From Thelephora terrestris (lineage: Eukaryota; Basidiomycota; Agaricomycetes; Thelephorales; Thelephoraceae): a stretch of DNA of 64,000 nt. The position numbers were made by a program, and so were the translations under genes. Numbering within the stretch: position 1 is the stretch's first letter; each line of letters starts with the position of its first letter. The notes under the pieces were generated by a model that worked only from the letters and a program-made list of their open reading frames with translations, was not told where the DNA came from and searched no databases. Positions 1-9,992 of this stretch are shown piece by piece. The stretch is taken from assembly GCA_015956445.1 (NCBI GenBank), contig WIUZ02000018.1, forward strand, positions 62,001 through 126,000, in the 5' to 3' direction.

Positions 1-837
1 GTCAGGAGTGTAGATCCAGGTTATGTCTGCGTGTGCGAGACAACCCTGAGACGCGTGGTTGCCTTTCGTTCGTCGTGCTTGCGAGCTGCTAACAGTGCTT
101 TTCTGTTCAATAGATTGACCTCCGCAGGACGGGGATACATACCACTGGAACAACTCGCGTCGCTTTATAGTTTCCCCGAAAGCCCACTCGTTGTGCCAAG
201 GAGACGTCCACTGCGCCAGCTGTGTTATGTTCGGCTCTTTTGGGAGGTTGTGCTCAGCCAGAATTCCCTGAGCGGAGGCCTGGTTCACCTCCTCAAATTT
301 CGCTAGAAGAGTTTCACCCCTTTCGTAGAGCCGCTCAACGGCCTGCTTTTGCTCCGGGCTGAGTTTCAATTTCTCCACATACACTTTAGCCCTGGCGACA
401 GTACTTGGAATATTGGGAGGCAGGTACTCTTTTGGATCATCGACGCTCCTCGTGCTAGTGCTTGGAACGTTGGAGCGCAGGCTCTCCTCGGGATTATGGA
501 GGATCTGGGAGGTGGTGTCACTCGTACGACTCCCGTACGCCTTGGAATACGCACCAGATTCAGGTCCATTCTCGGTTGTCAACGTGGGAGACGCGAAGGG
601 GGGACTGTGTGCCTTATGATTCGGCCAGCGATCTATCCAAGCGGCGTACAAAAACATAAGCGCCCACTTACTAGACCTCCGTTGACGTGTCCTCTGATCG
701 GTCTCACTTGTGGGCGACCGGTGAAAAATCGATGTGATCTCCGTGGTCGACGAGTTCGCTTTCCTTCCATTCTCGCCAGTCGTAGCGACGGCGAAGACGA
801 CCTCAACTCCCTTCGAGTTCGAGGTCGTCAAGTCCAT
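1..837 (-). CDS. Partial uncharacterised gene cut by the left window edge
   Basis: The minus strand is open from an ATG at 835-837 to base 1, about 279 codons with no stop, so the gene leaves the window. An in-frame TGA lies just upstream of the ATG, which supports that start unless an upstream exon exists. The N-terminal half is rich in Ser and Thr and has a basic stretch near residues 44-52 followed by a short Trp/Leu/Phe-rich segment. The second half, about residues 135-215, is charged and predicted helical. A GTATGT at about 145 reading leftward could be a donor, with an AG near 88, so the frame beyond may be intronic. I do not recognise the family. The long open frame and charged composition argue for a real gene. 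Confidence 0.5.
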   Translation of the reverse strand, partial: MDLTTSNSKGVEVVFAVATTGENGRKANSSTTEITSIFHRSPTSETDQRTRQRRSSKWALMFLYAAWIDRWPNHKAHSPPFASPTLTTENGPESGAYSKAYGSRTSDTTSQILHNPEESLRSNVPSTSTRSVDDPKEYLPPNIPSTVARAKVYVEKLKLSPEQKQAVERLYERGETLLAKFEEVNQASAQGILAEHNLPKEPNITQLAQWTSPWHNEWAFGETIKRRELFQWYVSPSCGGQSIEQKSTVSSSQARRTKGNHASQGCLAHADITWIYTPD

Positions 838-1399
838 CGGTCCTGGAAGTCACGCTGCCGTCTGCCGAGTCAGTTGGATCTTGCTCCGTGCCCTTCCCCT
901 TGCCGGAAACCTTTCGTCGATCGGAGGCATCGATTTTCGACAATATCATCCCCGGTTGTGAATATGCCGGTTTTCTCATCTAATCGCTATTCCTAAGCAA
1001 AATTCCATCTAGTCCCTGCCCACCCACCCGAATGTTGTAACCCTCTGTCGTAACATCGAAACACCATCCTGCCTCTTTTGCTTCTCGAATCCATTTCCGA
1101 TTAGGTCCACTGCTATTTCTTGGAATAATCATGTTATCACCGTGCACCAGGACTCCCCTTCAAGACTCACACTCCATCCGACTATACCGAGCACTTAATT
1201 CACCGTCCATCCGGTCCAACTACTCTCGCACGCCCGCTTTCTCCTAGTCTCTTCCACGTTCACTCAGATGTGCCATACTGTCGTGGCCTGCAGTACGACA
1301 TTAAATCTGAGACCGGTTTTCACCCAAGCACCGAAGGATGGGTCGAGTCCCAAGGTGGCGGGGAAGAGCGCGAGGTAGTCGTCAAACTCGCATACTTTG
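838..1399. other. Intergenic stretch, no gene recognised
   Basis: I see no convincing reading frame or RNA gene here. The stretch is the presumed promoter region of the minus-strand gene to its left and runs into an F-box remnant on the right. Confidence 0.4.
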
Positions 1400-1640
1400 G
1401 GTTGCAGACCCAACGACGTTGAGTTTGAACGCGATGAACGGAAACAAATGGGGTTCGGTAGGCAGGGTGGACAAATTTTCCACCCGCAAAGGCCGCAGAT
1501 GCGATGAAGCATCACGACGTCAAACGTGCCAGGGGGCGCGACTCATCTCCAGAACTCGAGTGCCACGTCCCTCGCATCATGATGATCGATTCTGCCGTGG
1601 TCTCGAGCGTCCGAAGGGTTTTGTTCTGCCGCAAACTCAG
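1400..1640 (-). pseudogene. F-box family remnant, start of exon 2
   Basis: Read on the minus strand, this segment matches the beginning of exon 2 of the F-box genes in this window: the KTLRTLETTAES-like region, then the Pro-Gly-x-x-Asp-Val-Val region, then a CFR motif. Frames change between these blocks, and no F-box exon 1 is seen next to it. It is a decayed, isolated exon fragment. Homology is by direct comparison with 23114-23634 and is clear over about 200 bp, then lost. Confidence 0.6.
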
Positions 1641-2714
1641 GGATGAGATCTCGAAACCTTGACCGTCACACACAAAGAATATCCTCTTACGCGCACAACT
1701 GTATGTTTATGATCTACTCACATCACAAAGCCCTGGCAAGAACCTGCCTAACCGTCGCACCCGCACAATAATCTTGATACACGCGCGATATTGACCTAAG
1801 GCGACCTGGAAAGACCCGGTGCTCATCGATTCATCGCCTTGGTCAAAAGTAAGGGGAGTCGGATTCGGAGTTTCGATCGATCTTGTTTGGTCCAACAACA
1901 CATTGCTTCCGCGCATTGCCTTGATTGCTGCGGCAGTGTAGAGTAGCTTGTAGGTAGGGTGCTAACGGTTGGGTGGGGTGTAAGCAATGCGAACCGGACT
2001 AACCGGCATGCACGAGCCTCGGTACAAGTTTATCCCCTCCTCGTTTTTTCTCACCGCATTGAGTGGGCCCCTTATGGTCTGGTCTGTAGTTAGAATGGGC
2101 GGATGCAGGGCCACATTGTGTGACGCCGTTTAATCTGGACACCCCTTATGCTGAAACCAATGGTATCATCTGGATAATGGCATATTACCGCCCCGCATTG
2201 AACTGCTCCAGCTAACCGATTAAGGTTGGCGATGGAATCGCCGGGTTGGTCGGAACGAGGCAGCACTTGGTTTTTGTTTCTACTGTGCCATTACAGTAGT
2301 ACAAACCGGGCATAGGATGGGCGGTGGAGAGTGTGCGTCAGATGAGTGGCTCCCTTACCAACATGTGCATTGAACCGTCCTAGGTCCGCCCGGATGAACG
2401 TGGGCACCTTGTGAGTGACGACGCCGTGGAAGGTTCAGTGGTAACCGGGTACATGATCGTCAATGCAGAGTGTATTTTGATCCTAGCTATCGTAGGACCT
2501 TGGGAATCCGTCGGAAATGATGACGGATTCCATCGGGAGGAACCTGCCGGGTGTTACAGAAAACAAAACAAGTCACTGCGCAAAGCTGTGACCGGAATCA
2601 CGTCATGTTCGGATCCCATTTCCCGATTAAGGTTCGCTAATGGGGTTAATAATTTTACTCGCCACGTCTCTCCTTCCCTCCCATCTCCCCAACCCTTTCC
2701 ACAGCTTCAGCTGA
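1641..2714. other. Intergenic stretch, no gene recognised
   Basis: Short frames exist on both strands but none has a family signature or sensible intron structure. Nothing identifiable is seen until the F-box upstream flank begins near 2715. Confidence 0.4.
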
Positions 2715-2946
2715 AAACGACTGCCGCAACTGCATCCTCCCCTGAAAGAACACATTGTAGCGACAACACCGGTGACAACGATCATGCTTGCTTTGACAGG
2801 TGCTTATCCGATTCGTACCCCTCCGTTGTCGTTTCGCTAACATTGCTGCAGAGTCTTTCTACCAACTTTGGGGCCCAACGAAAACCAGAATCAAGTCGTT
2901 TTTTAGTCCAGATCCCACGAAGGCGATTTTGGGACCGATCCACAAG

Positions 2947-4274
2947 ATGCCACTGGAACTCGTGGAGGAAGTTCTCTCCTACTTCGTTGAGGACCACCGC
3001 ACCCTCCTAGCATGCTCCCTGACTTGCCGGACGTGGTACAAAGCTACCGTCCGTCAGCTTCACTACTCTCTCACAACAGACGACGATTCCTTGGCCCCTA
3101 CGGACAAGAAGCGCTGGTGGCCCGGGCCGCTCGAAAAAATGTACGAGCTCGATCTACTCCCGCTTGTCAAACGACTCCGGATCCGCATGTGGCGTCGCAA
3201 GGCCTGGTTCACTCCCGATCGGCTCAATGATACCAACATGCGTTACTTTTCCGCGCTCGAGAACCTCCAGGAACTTGGAATCGATGATCTCGTACTGCGT
3301 GACTTCATGCCGGATCCCCGCACGTGCTTCGGACACCTCTCACAGACACTTCGGTTCCTCGCTCTCCGACAGCCCATCGGTTCTTCCCGACAGATCGTGT
3401 ACTTCATTGGACTCTTTCCGAACCTTCAAGACCTCAAGCTCCACTACCCTGTCCTCAGGGATGAGGAAGAGAATATAGTCGACACAACGCCCAATCCCCT
3501 CTCCTCACCCCCATTGCGAGGGCGGTTGACGCTCACGCTATTCACGAGGGAACAGATCGTGAAGGATATGGTCACACTTTTCGGCCGACTTCAGTTTCGT
3601 CAGATGGACCTCTTTGGGGTGAAGTGTCTGCCACTGCTTTTGGAAGAGTGCGCAGAGACCCTGGAGACATTGAAGTTGTACCCAACCGATCCATACGGTA
3701 AGTCTTTATTCATTTTGATGGATAGGATGTGGGCTCATCGCAGCGATCTGCAGCGAAAATTTTGCGTTTCGACTTGTCGCAGCTCAAGGCCCTTCGGACG
3801 TTCGAGACCACGGCAGAGTCGATAGTCAACGCGGGGTGCTCGGCATCCGAGTTCCTGACAACTGTTCTCTCCTCTGTCGCATCTCCTGGAATGCTCGATG
3901 TCGTGGCCATTTATCGCGACCGCGACCTTGGCGGGTGGGCTTTTTGTGGAACCTGCAAACCGGACCCTGTCTGTTTCCGTCACGGCCCTCGACCAGATCT
4001 GGATGATTTCCCACGGCAGCTGAAGGTGTTTCGCGAGATGTACAGCGCACGGAAGTTTAGGTTGAAGTTTTGCGTGGATGTTTATGGTTGCATGGAGGAT
4101 TTCGGTGTGCGGTTGCTGGAGTCGGCGGTGAAGAACGAAGAGGCGAAGGGAGGATTCAAGTACCTCGACGGCGGCAGGCCCACGATCACTTGTGAGAGAC
4201 GGACGATTCGCACGCGCACCAAAGACTATCATGCAGGGGCGACGGGTAAATGGGTTCTCGCCAGTGCGTTGTAA
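2947..4274 (+). CDS. F-box-like protein (copy A)
   Basis: Two exons, 2947-3697 and 3754-4274, joined by GT-AG in phase 1, giving about 423 residues. The chosen ATG opens directly on the F-box-like helix (PLELVEEVLSYF, then ACSLTCRTWY), the Skp1-binding module of SCF ubiquitin ligase adaptors. The rest has the leucine-rich spacing of agaric F-box proteins, with no recognisable substrate domain. Compared with the intact copy at 22146, the upstream 5' coding part here has lost one base. The homologous ATG at 2784 therefore runs into a stop, and the protein would start about 49 codons later. Exon 2 has exactly the same length (521 nt) as in the intact copy. It may be functional with a shorter N-terminus. 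Substrate and pathway are unknown. Confidence 0.75.
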
Positions 4275-4275
4275 A

Positions 4276-4500
4276 TGTCAGACCCTGGACACAGTGAGGC
4301 CGTACCCCACCGGGCCATACGGTCGGTTTTTTTTTTTGAAGGAAAGGAGGTGGACTCATCGGTGTGATCTGTAGCAAAACCTTGTTTCTGTTTTTCACAG
4401 AACAAGCTCTTCGGACGCTCGAGACCACGGCAGAGTCGAACAGCAACGCCCGAGTCGCAGGGAGCTGCACTCTTTGCCGCGTCTCCTGGAACCTATTAGA
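4276..4500 (+). pseudogene. F-box remnant spanning the exon 1/exon 2 junction
   Basis: Directly downstream of copy A lies a second, partial repeat of the same gene: the end of exon 1 (CCCTGGACACAGTGAGGC, PYG codons), an intron-like stretch with a T-run, and the start of exon 2 up to the VASPG-like codons. It then stops matching. It is a short tandem duplicate, non-functional because both ends are missing. Confidence 0.6.
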
Positions 4501-4838
4501 TAGTGAGGCAAAATATGGATCGAGACCAGCAGCGGCAGGTCGTTCGGTATCGATTGTTCGTCGCCAAGTTGATGAGGGTCGCAGTCATTCATCGGGCTTT
4601 TTTTTGTAAGATTTCCCTTATTATTGTACGCATAGAGCATATTACTCTAATTCCCAGTCGAAAGACAGACGTTCAGAGGGACTCACATGGGCTAGGAGGG
4701 AACCACAACCAGATTATTGTGGTTGCTAGGCGCCATCATGTATCGCACTACCAGACCTTTCATCCATCCATCGTGCATAATCTAGTGCCACCACAATTTC
4801 GGCTGCCAGTTTCTGTGCCTTTGTGAGATTCACAAAGA

Positions 4839-5301
4839 TCATCGAGCCTGAACGTTGAACGTGACACCCACGTATATATCGTCGTCGATGTGGGATAGTT
4901 CTTTACGGATGTCTGAACCGGAAGCCTTCCAAACCGAATCACGAGTGACGTTCTGGCAAAGAATCATTTGGGATTCACAGCTATGGACTGCGTCAACGAA
5001 TGCGCCAAGTGTACCGAGTACCATAGTATGCCCACCTGCGAAATCTTGCTTTAATCTGTTCCATAGATCTCTCCAGACCCGGAAAACCTGGGGGGATGCC
5101 TTGCTCATACCACAAAATCCGATTTTGTAAATAGCGTAGCTCTTCAAGACACTTGGCTTCCTCTCCTTGAGTTGTGCACCTAGGCCAAAGCCAACATACG
5201 AAGAACCAGGTTCCCAAGCCAAGTATCAAAGACGAGATGGTGTCGAAGGATAGAAGGTCGATTGCGGGTTGAAACTGAATAGTTTGCGAGGGGCGAGCCA
5301 T
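4839..5301 (-). CDS. Small membrane-anchored uncharacterised protein, probably frameshifted
   Basis: The ATG at 5299-5301 begins a frame whose residues 24-40 form one hydrophobic helix ending in a Trp/Cys cluster, followed by a charged helical segment. This frame is good to about 5060. The continuation that looks like protein (GGHTMVLGTLGAF, then an acidic tail ending at a stop at 4839) is in the neighbouring frame. Either a tiny intron or a one-base shift separates them; no good GT-AG pair is visible, so a frameshift is more likely. No family is recognised. It sits between F-box remnants. Confidence 0.35.
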
Positions 5302-5479
5302 TGGATGATGTAAGGAGTGTGTAGATGGCGAAGAAGAGCAAACGAGGGGGAACGAACCGAGGTTGTAACGAGGACGGGGCAACATAAAACGTTTACATAA
5401 ATGTTGAACGTTCCAACACTCGCCCTCGATCGCGAGGCTCCCGGCTGGAACTCGCAAGAACGGATCCTCTCCTCCTCCA

Positions 5480-5650
5480 GTTACGACACGTGCTGTCTCC
5501 CAGATGCGAAGGACACAGCGCTGAAATTCCCCAAAACCGTGCTTTTCCCTCTGTCGCGTCTCCAGGAATTCTTGATGTCGTAATCGTCTTTTGCGACCGG
5601 GACGTTTGCGGGTGGAGATCTTGTCTATCCCCCGAACCAGACCTCGACCA
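5480..5650 (+). pseudogene. F-box remnant, exon 2 fragment
   Basis: The stretch matches the part of F-box exon 2 containing the SVASPGxLDVV-like codons and the following Asp/Gly/Trp region of copy A. Both ends are missing and the frame is interrupted. It overlaps nothing else recognisable on the plus strand. Confidence 0.55.
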
Positions 5651-5844
5651 GGTCGTGAAGATTTCCAATGGCATTTGGACCAGAATCTTCCTGCTGTAAG
5701 ATTCTGGGCGTACCGGTCAAGGTTCGTTGATGAGGTCAAAATCCCGCTCGTCACGTCTTTTAACCATCTCTCCCGGCTCTAGCTCCTTCGCCCCGACCTT
5801 AGCTGCTCGACCAGGTAAGCTTTCTCAGCTTACACCACTCTGCA

Positions 5845-6600
5845 GTCGAAAAGATCTGCCGCTACTGCCTCCCTCAGCGAGGACTCACCGCGGTAACGAC
5901 AACGCTACTGACAAAAATACACGCCCGCGTCGAAAAGTGCTTATCCGCTCTGTTATTTATGTTATTTGGTTCACACGCCCGTTGCGAACCGATCGACTTT
6001 GGTGTCGAATGAAGACCGGAATCAAGTCGTCTTCCAGTTCCTATGCCGCGAAGGTGTCTTTGAGACTGATTTCCGAGTCGCCGCAGGAACTTGTGGAAGA
6101 GATTCGCTCCTACATTGCTGATGGCATACGCACTAAACGACTCCGGATCCACATATGGCATCGTAAAACATGGTTCGCTCCCGAACTACTCGATGAACAC
6201 CTCTCACAAACACTTCGGTTCCTTGCCCTCCAATGGGCTCTTCCCGACAGATCGTGCATTTCATTGGACTCTTTCTGGACCTCCAAGACCTCAAGCTCCA
6301 CTACCCTCTCCTCAAGTATGAGGGGGATATAGTTGACTCTGCGCTCGCTTTCCTCTCTTCACCTCAACTGCGGGGACGGTTGACGCTCGCATAATCCTCG
6401 AGGGAACAGATTTTGAACGATACGATCACGCTTTTTTGGGACTTCGGCTTCGTCACGGACCTCTTCGTAGTGAAGTACCTGCCACTCCTTTTGGGCTATG
6501 TGCAGAGGCCCTGGCTGGAAAAGCAGAGGTTGTACCCAACCGATTCATACGGTCAGTTTTTCTTCTGAAGGATAGGCGGCGGGATCATCGATGCAATCTC
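5845..6600 (+). pseudogene. F-box pseudogene (copy B) with internal deletion
   Basis: The 5' flank (from 5845) and the beginning of the gene resemble those of copies A and the intact copy, including the SPQELVEEI F-box helix. The sequence then jumps from just after this helix to the KRLRIHIW segment, so about 60 codons covering the rest of the F-box are missing. A second deletion removes the LQELGI block. Later parts keep the ...LTLT and end-of-exon-1 regions but with frameshifts and stops. It is clearly non-functional. Confidence 0.7.
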
Positions 6601-6616
6601 TAGCAAAAATCTTGTT

Positions 6617-7637
6617 TCAATTCGCGTTTTGATGGACTACACTGCCGCCGTACACGAAGTCAGCCAATTGTACTTGAGCAGAGGAATTCGAATCAGCTGA
6701 ATTTGTGGGCGATGCGGAAGAACACAGTGGCCACCGCCAGCCACCGCCTTGACCGTCGAAGCCCAAAGATAATATAAGAAGGGGATCAGACTGAGTTCCG
6801 GTTTGGATGGGGTGTCGATCCCGAGTCCTATATGTGCCACGCGAAATTTGGACGCAAGATAAGCATGGAGTGTAAACGTCACTGACACTGTATCTCACTG
6901 TTTTCCTTCGAAATCATTTCTCAAACCATTTTATATTCGTTCCAATATCAGTACTACTGACTATCGGACAATGACACTCCCATTCCCTGATAACCTGTGA
7001 TTACCGCGAAGATGAGCGACCGTTGCGTCTACTGATGCATTGCGGAGTAGAAGTCACTTCCGTTCACGGGGATTAACACCTTTCCCAGGCAGGTGATACC
7101 ATGTCTAACATCCCAGCGCAAAATTGAGAATGTATTTCGACAAGGCCTCTCCTCAGAAGTGGCGCTTGAGATACTCTCTGTTATCCTCAAAATTCTGTGC
7201 CTCGTGAGATCCACGGACACCCTTGAGCTGGAACACTCACCTTTAGCTGGAGATTCATCCCTGTTAAACTCGTTTTGATCCTGTTGAGGATTGTCCCTGT
7301 CGAAGTTCAAGCGTCGACGTTCTAACACACGAACTTGCCCGAGGGATAGTACCACCCGCCGATGAACTTGGCGGCGGCGGCGCCACTCCAGGATAGAGCA
7401 ACAGAAGACAACGAATTCCAGAGGATTGCCAGACGACAGAGGGACAATCATTGGACCAGGGGAAAGGGAGTGATCGGAGGGCGAGTTACTTTTATCGTTT
7501 GAGCTCCCGCGAAGCGTTCCCCCCATAGCAGTCCCCTCCCTCGCATCCTCCGAATTCGCTCTGAATTCGAGGCTGGATTCCAGCCCTATCCCGCGATCCG
7601 AGACGCTGAGAGCGCTGACATCAAACCAAATATCCAT
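6617..7637 (-). other. Weak open frames on the minus strand, unknown
   Basis: Two minus-strand frames (6617-6898 and 7029-7637) are longer than chance would readily give, and the second has an Arg-rich middle and Ser/Asp-rich start. Possible GT-AG introns are present near 7240-7200, but the best splice choice meets a stop. I recognise no family. These could be a decayed gene or chance frames. Confidence 0.2.
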
Positions 7638-7929
7638 CGTTTCCCACGCCGATAACCGTTGCTTCCGTCACCCCTTCTGACACCCAGTGACACCCTCGCT
7701 CGGGATTTTTTACCGTTCCATCCTGGGTTTCTACTCTTTTCTACTACTGTTTCTTCATGGAAAGCGCAACCGACTCCTGCACGTGAAGAGAGAACCTATA
7801 TGCATGGTAGGATTCAGACAACATTTTGACCTCTGCTGGTTTTGCGACACTCCCGCTGTCGATGTCGAAGGCGAGTTGCCGGAAGGTACCAGGAGATGAG
7901 TTCAATCATCTAGATCCTCCAACACCGAG

Positions 7930-9560
7930 AAGAACATGGGTAAGTCAATTGTTGTCAGTTTGTTGAGTTGAGTGATGACGTCCGTGCTCACCTTTCTGTA
8001 GCAGAAGTACACGCACCACGCTTCCTTACCCGGTGGCAGCCGGTAATAGCGGCTCAGCTGCCCGAAGTACGTGCGGTACACGTTCCGCTCCCCCCTCTCC
8101 CCCTCGGCACTGCAAGTGCTCTCTTTGGTGGACGACCTCTCTTAGCGGGTTGAGGGTGCTGGTGCACTACCGGGCGCATTTTCGGGGTGCTTCCAAGCAC
8201 ATCTGTACATTTCACCTCGGTATGTAGCTCGCGAGCGTTGCACTGTGCCCGCTTGTGGGCCTGGCGATATCCCCCCAGTCCGCTGGGGAGACTTGCTCAC
8301 TCGAGTGGCTGACGTCGAGGGGCAATTCAATCACACGAAGGAATATGTGAACGGTAAAAATTACTTACCGTGGTCTCTTCTTCTTCTGGTGAATTGCCTT
8401 CTCTCTCGCCGTCAGCCGTTTTCTCGAGTATCAATACACCCCGTGGGCTGGGGTATTGCCATGGCAACGCAGTTAATCTGTGGAGGTACAAGGGTTGATG
8501 GACCTGCCTCTGCATTCCAGTGCTTAATCGAACTAGCACTGTAATGATGTTCCGTACGGTTGGAAACCCCCGGTCGAAATATGACCGGTCCTCGTCAGGC
8601 CAACGCTAGACTGCTGCGTGTCACGCGTGTTCTGCTCGAGGTGTCGGTGGGATTGCAGAAGGATGATACAGCTCCAGCACTCGCCTAGTTAAATGTACTC
8701 GTTGAGGGCCTATTCAGGCTTTCCTCTGGCAGTTGAATGTCATCTTTTGCAGTTCGTGAGTACTCGGTTCTTTTTTAGGTCGCAAAGTACAAAATTTTCT
8801 TACCGTCTCTTGGGTCCGGAACCACAGGGGAGCTCTCAATGCCGCCGTTCTGCCTTAGAAGATGGTCCCTGGCTCAAAGTGCCGTCACCCTCCGGTTGCC
8901 ATTGTTTGCCGACCACGGGCTGAAAATTGTGCGCGCATGATGGCTGGTAACAGTCGCCAACACCCGTGTACTGTATGCGGTGGTTTCGGCCACTTATTGC
9001 GATGACTCGTGCATCAGATCCAAACCGGGGGAGGGGGGAAAGATTACAGTAATACTTGCTGCGTCTGACTGCTGCTCGAAGGCTGGTCGACTGGCCAGCC
9101 ACTGGACTCCCAGGGGCCAGTAAGTCACGCCCTGGCGAGCGATCAGGATTTTTTGCGCTTGGGATTGGCACTCTCAACCGCTGATCCTTTATCTAGGAAC
9201 GAGCATTAGTCAAACACTTTGGAGGCGGAAGGGTTGAATGAGCCGGTATTGTCGAAGGTAGTTGGTAAGCGAGGAATGAGCCATTCCTTCCAACCTTCCG
9301 TGGCTCAAACAATTTTCAGCCCCCCAGGGCAGCGAGGGGACTTTTTTTTGGTCAAGCACACCCTTTCAAATAATGGAACGGGTCACCCAGTACCACGCAT
9401 AGAAATTCCAGATTGTGGTGCTTGTACGTCCAAATGTATCCATCATGAATCGGACAGATCTCCTTTGTATCTTCGGGGGCTTCCTCCTCGTGTCTTTCGG
9501 AGTGGTGTCTGGGAATTGCGGTGGTTGCGTAGCCATGCGCGGATGATCGAGATAGCATAG
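7930..9560 (-). pseudogene. Eroded copy of family X (copy alpha)
   Basis: On the minus strand, blocks of this region match the family X genes described at 14886-16444 and 47946-49503. The segment near 8120-8040 encodes an ERNVYRTYFGQLSRYYRLP-like stretch equivalent to the conserved exon 6 core. The segment around 8375 matches the acidic end of exon 4, and 9340-9480 matches the upstream promoter-side block. Intervening exons are unrecognisable and frames are broken. Order and spacing match the intact copies, so this is an old duplicate on the same strand as the 14.9-16.4 kb gene. Confidence 0.55.
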
Positions 9561-9992
9561 GAGATCTATGGTTCGTTCGCGCGTCCCAAAGACTGAGTAT
9601 ACCCCGTTCATGAGAAGCTGGTTATTCGTGGAACTTTGGAAAAGGGGAAGACAATCATAGAGATTAGCGGTGACTCGTCCCCGAATTCTGTGGATACCGG
9701 CCCTTCTTCCGGCCCTGTTCCATCGTGGCGATGACTGTCATATTGGGGCGCGCCCATGTCACTCATTGTATCACCTTTACCCCGTTCCAACTATGCCGTA
9801 AGTACCAAGGTCACAAGTATTGGAATACGGTAACATATGGACAGGTAAGCAGCACCGTCTTGTCCACGCCTCATCCCAAATAACACTAAAAGTTTGGTGA
9901 TCGGCGAATATCAATCAGGAATTCATTCGATGCTAATTTTTCCAGTTGAGGTCGTCCCTCTGACCTGAACCATCACTAGGACCCTTCCTCCC
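9561..9992. other. Upstream region of the carrier gene, nothing distinctive
   Basis: Between the family X remnant and the SLC35F-like gene I see no coding signature. It presumably holds that gene's promoter and 5' UTR. Confidence 0.4.

Noticed and set aside
349-996. 215-codon plus-strand open frame
   Set aside because: It lies opposite the minus-strand gene 1-837, has an Arg/Ser/Pro composition typical of antisense frames in GC-rich DNA, and shows no motif.
2411-3010. 199-codon plus-strand frame
   Set aside because: It overlaps the F-box flank and copy A coding region in another frame, with no protein-like features of its own.
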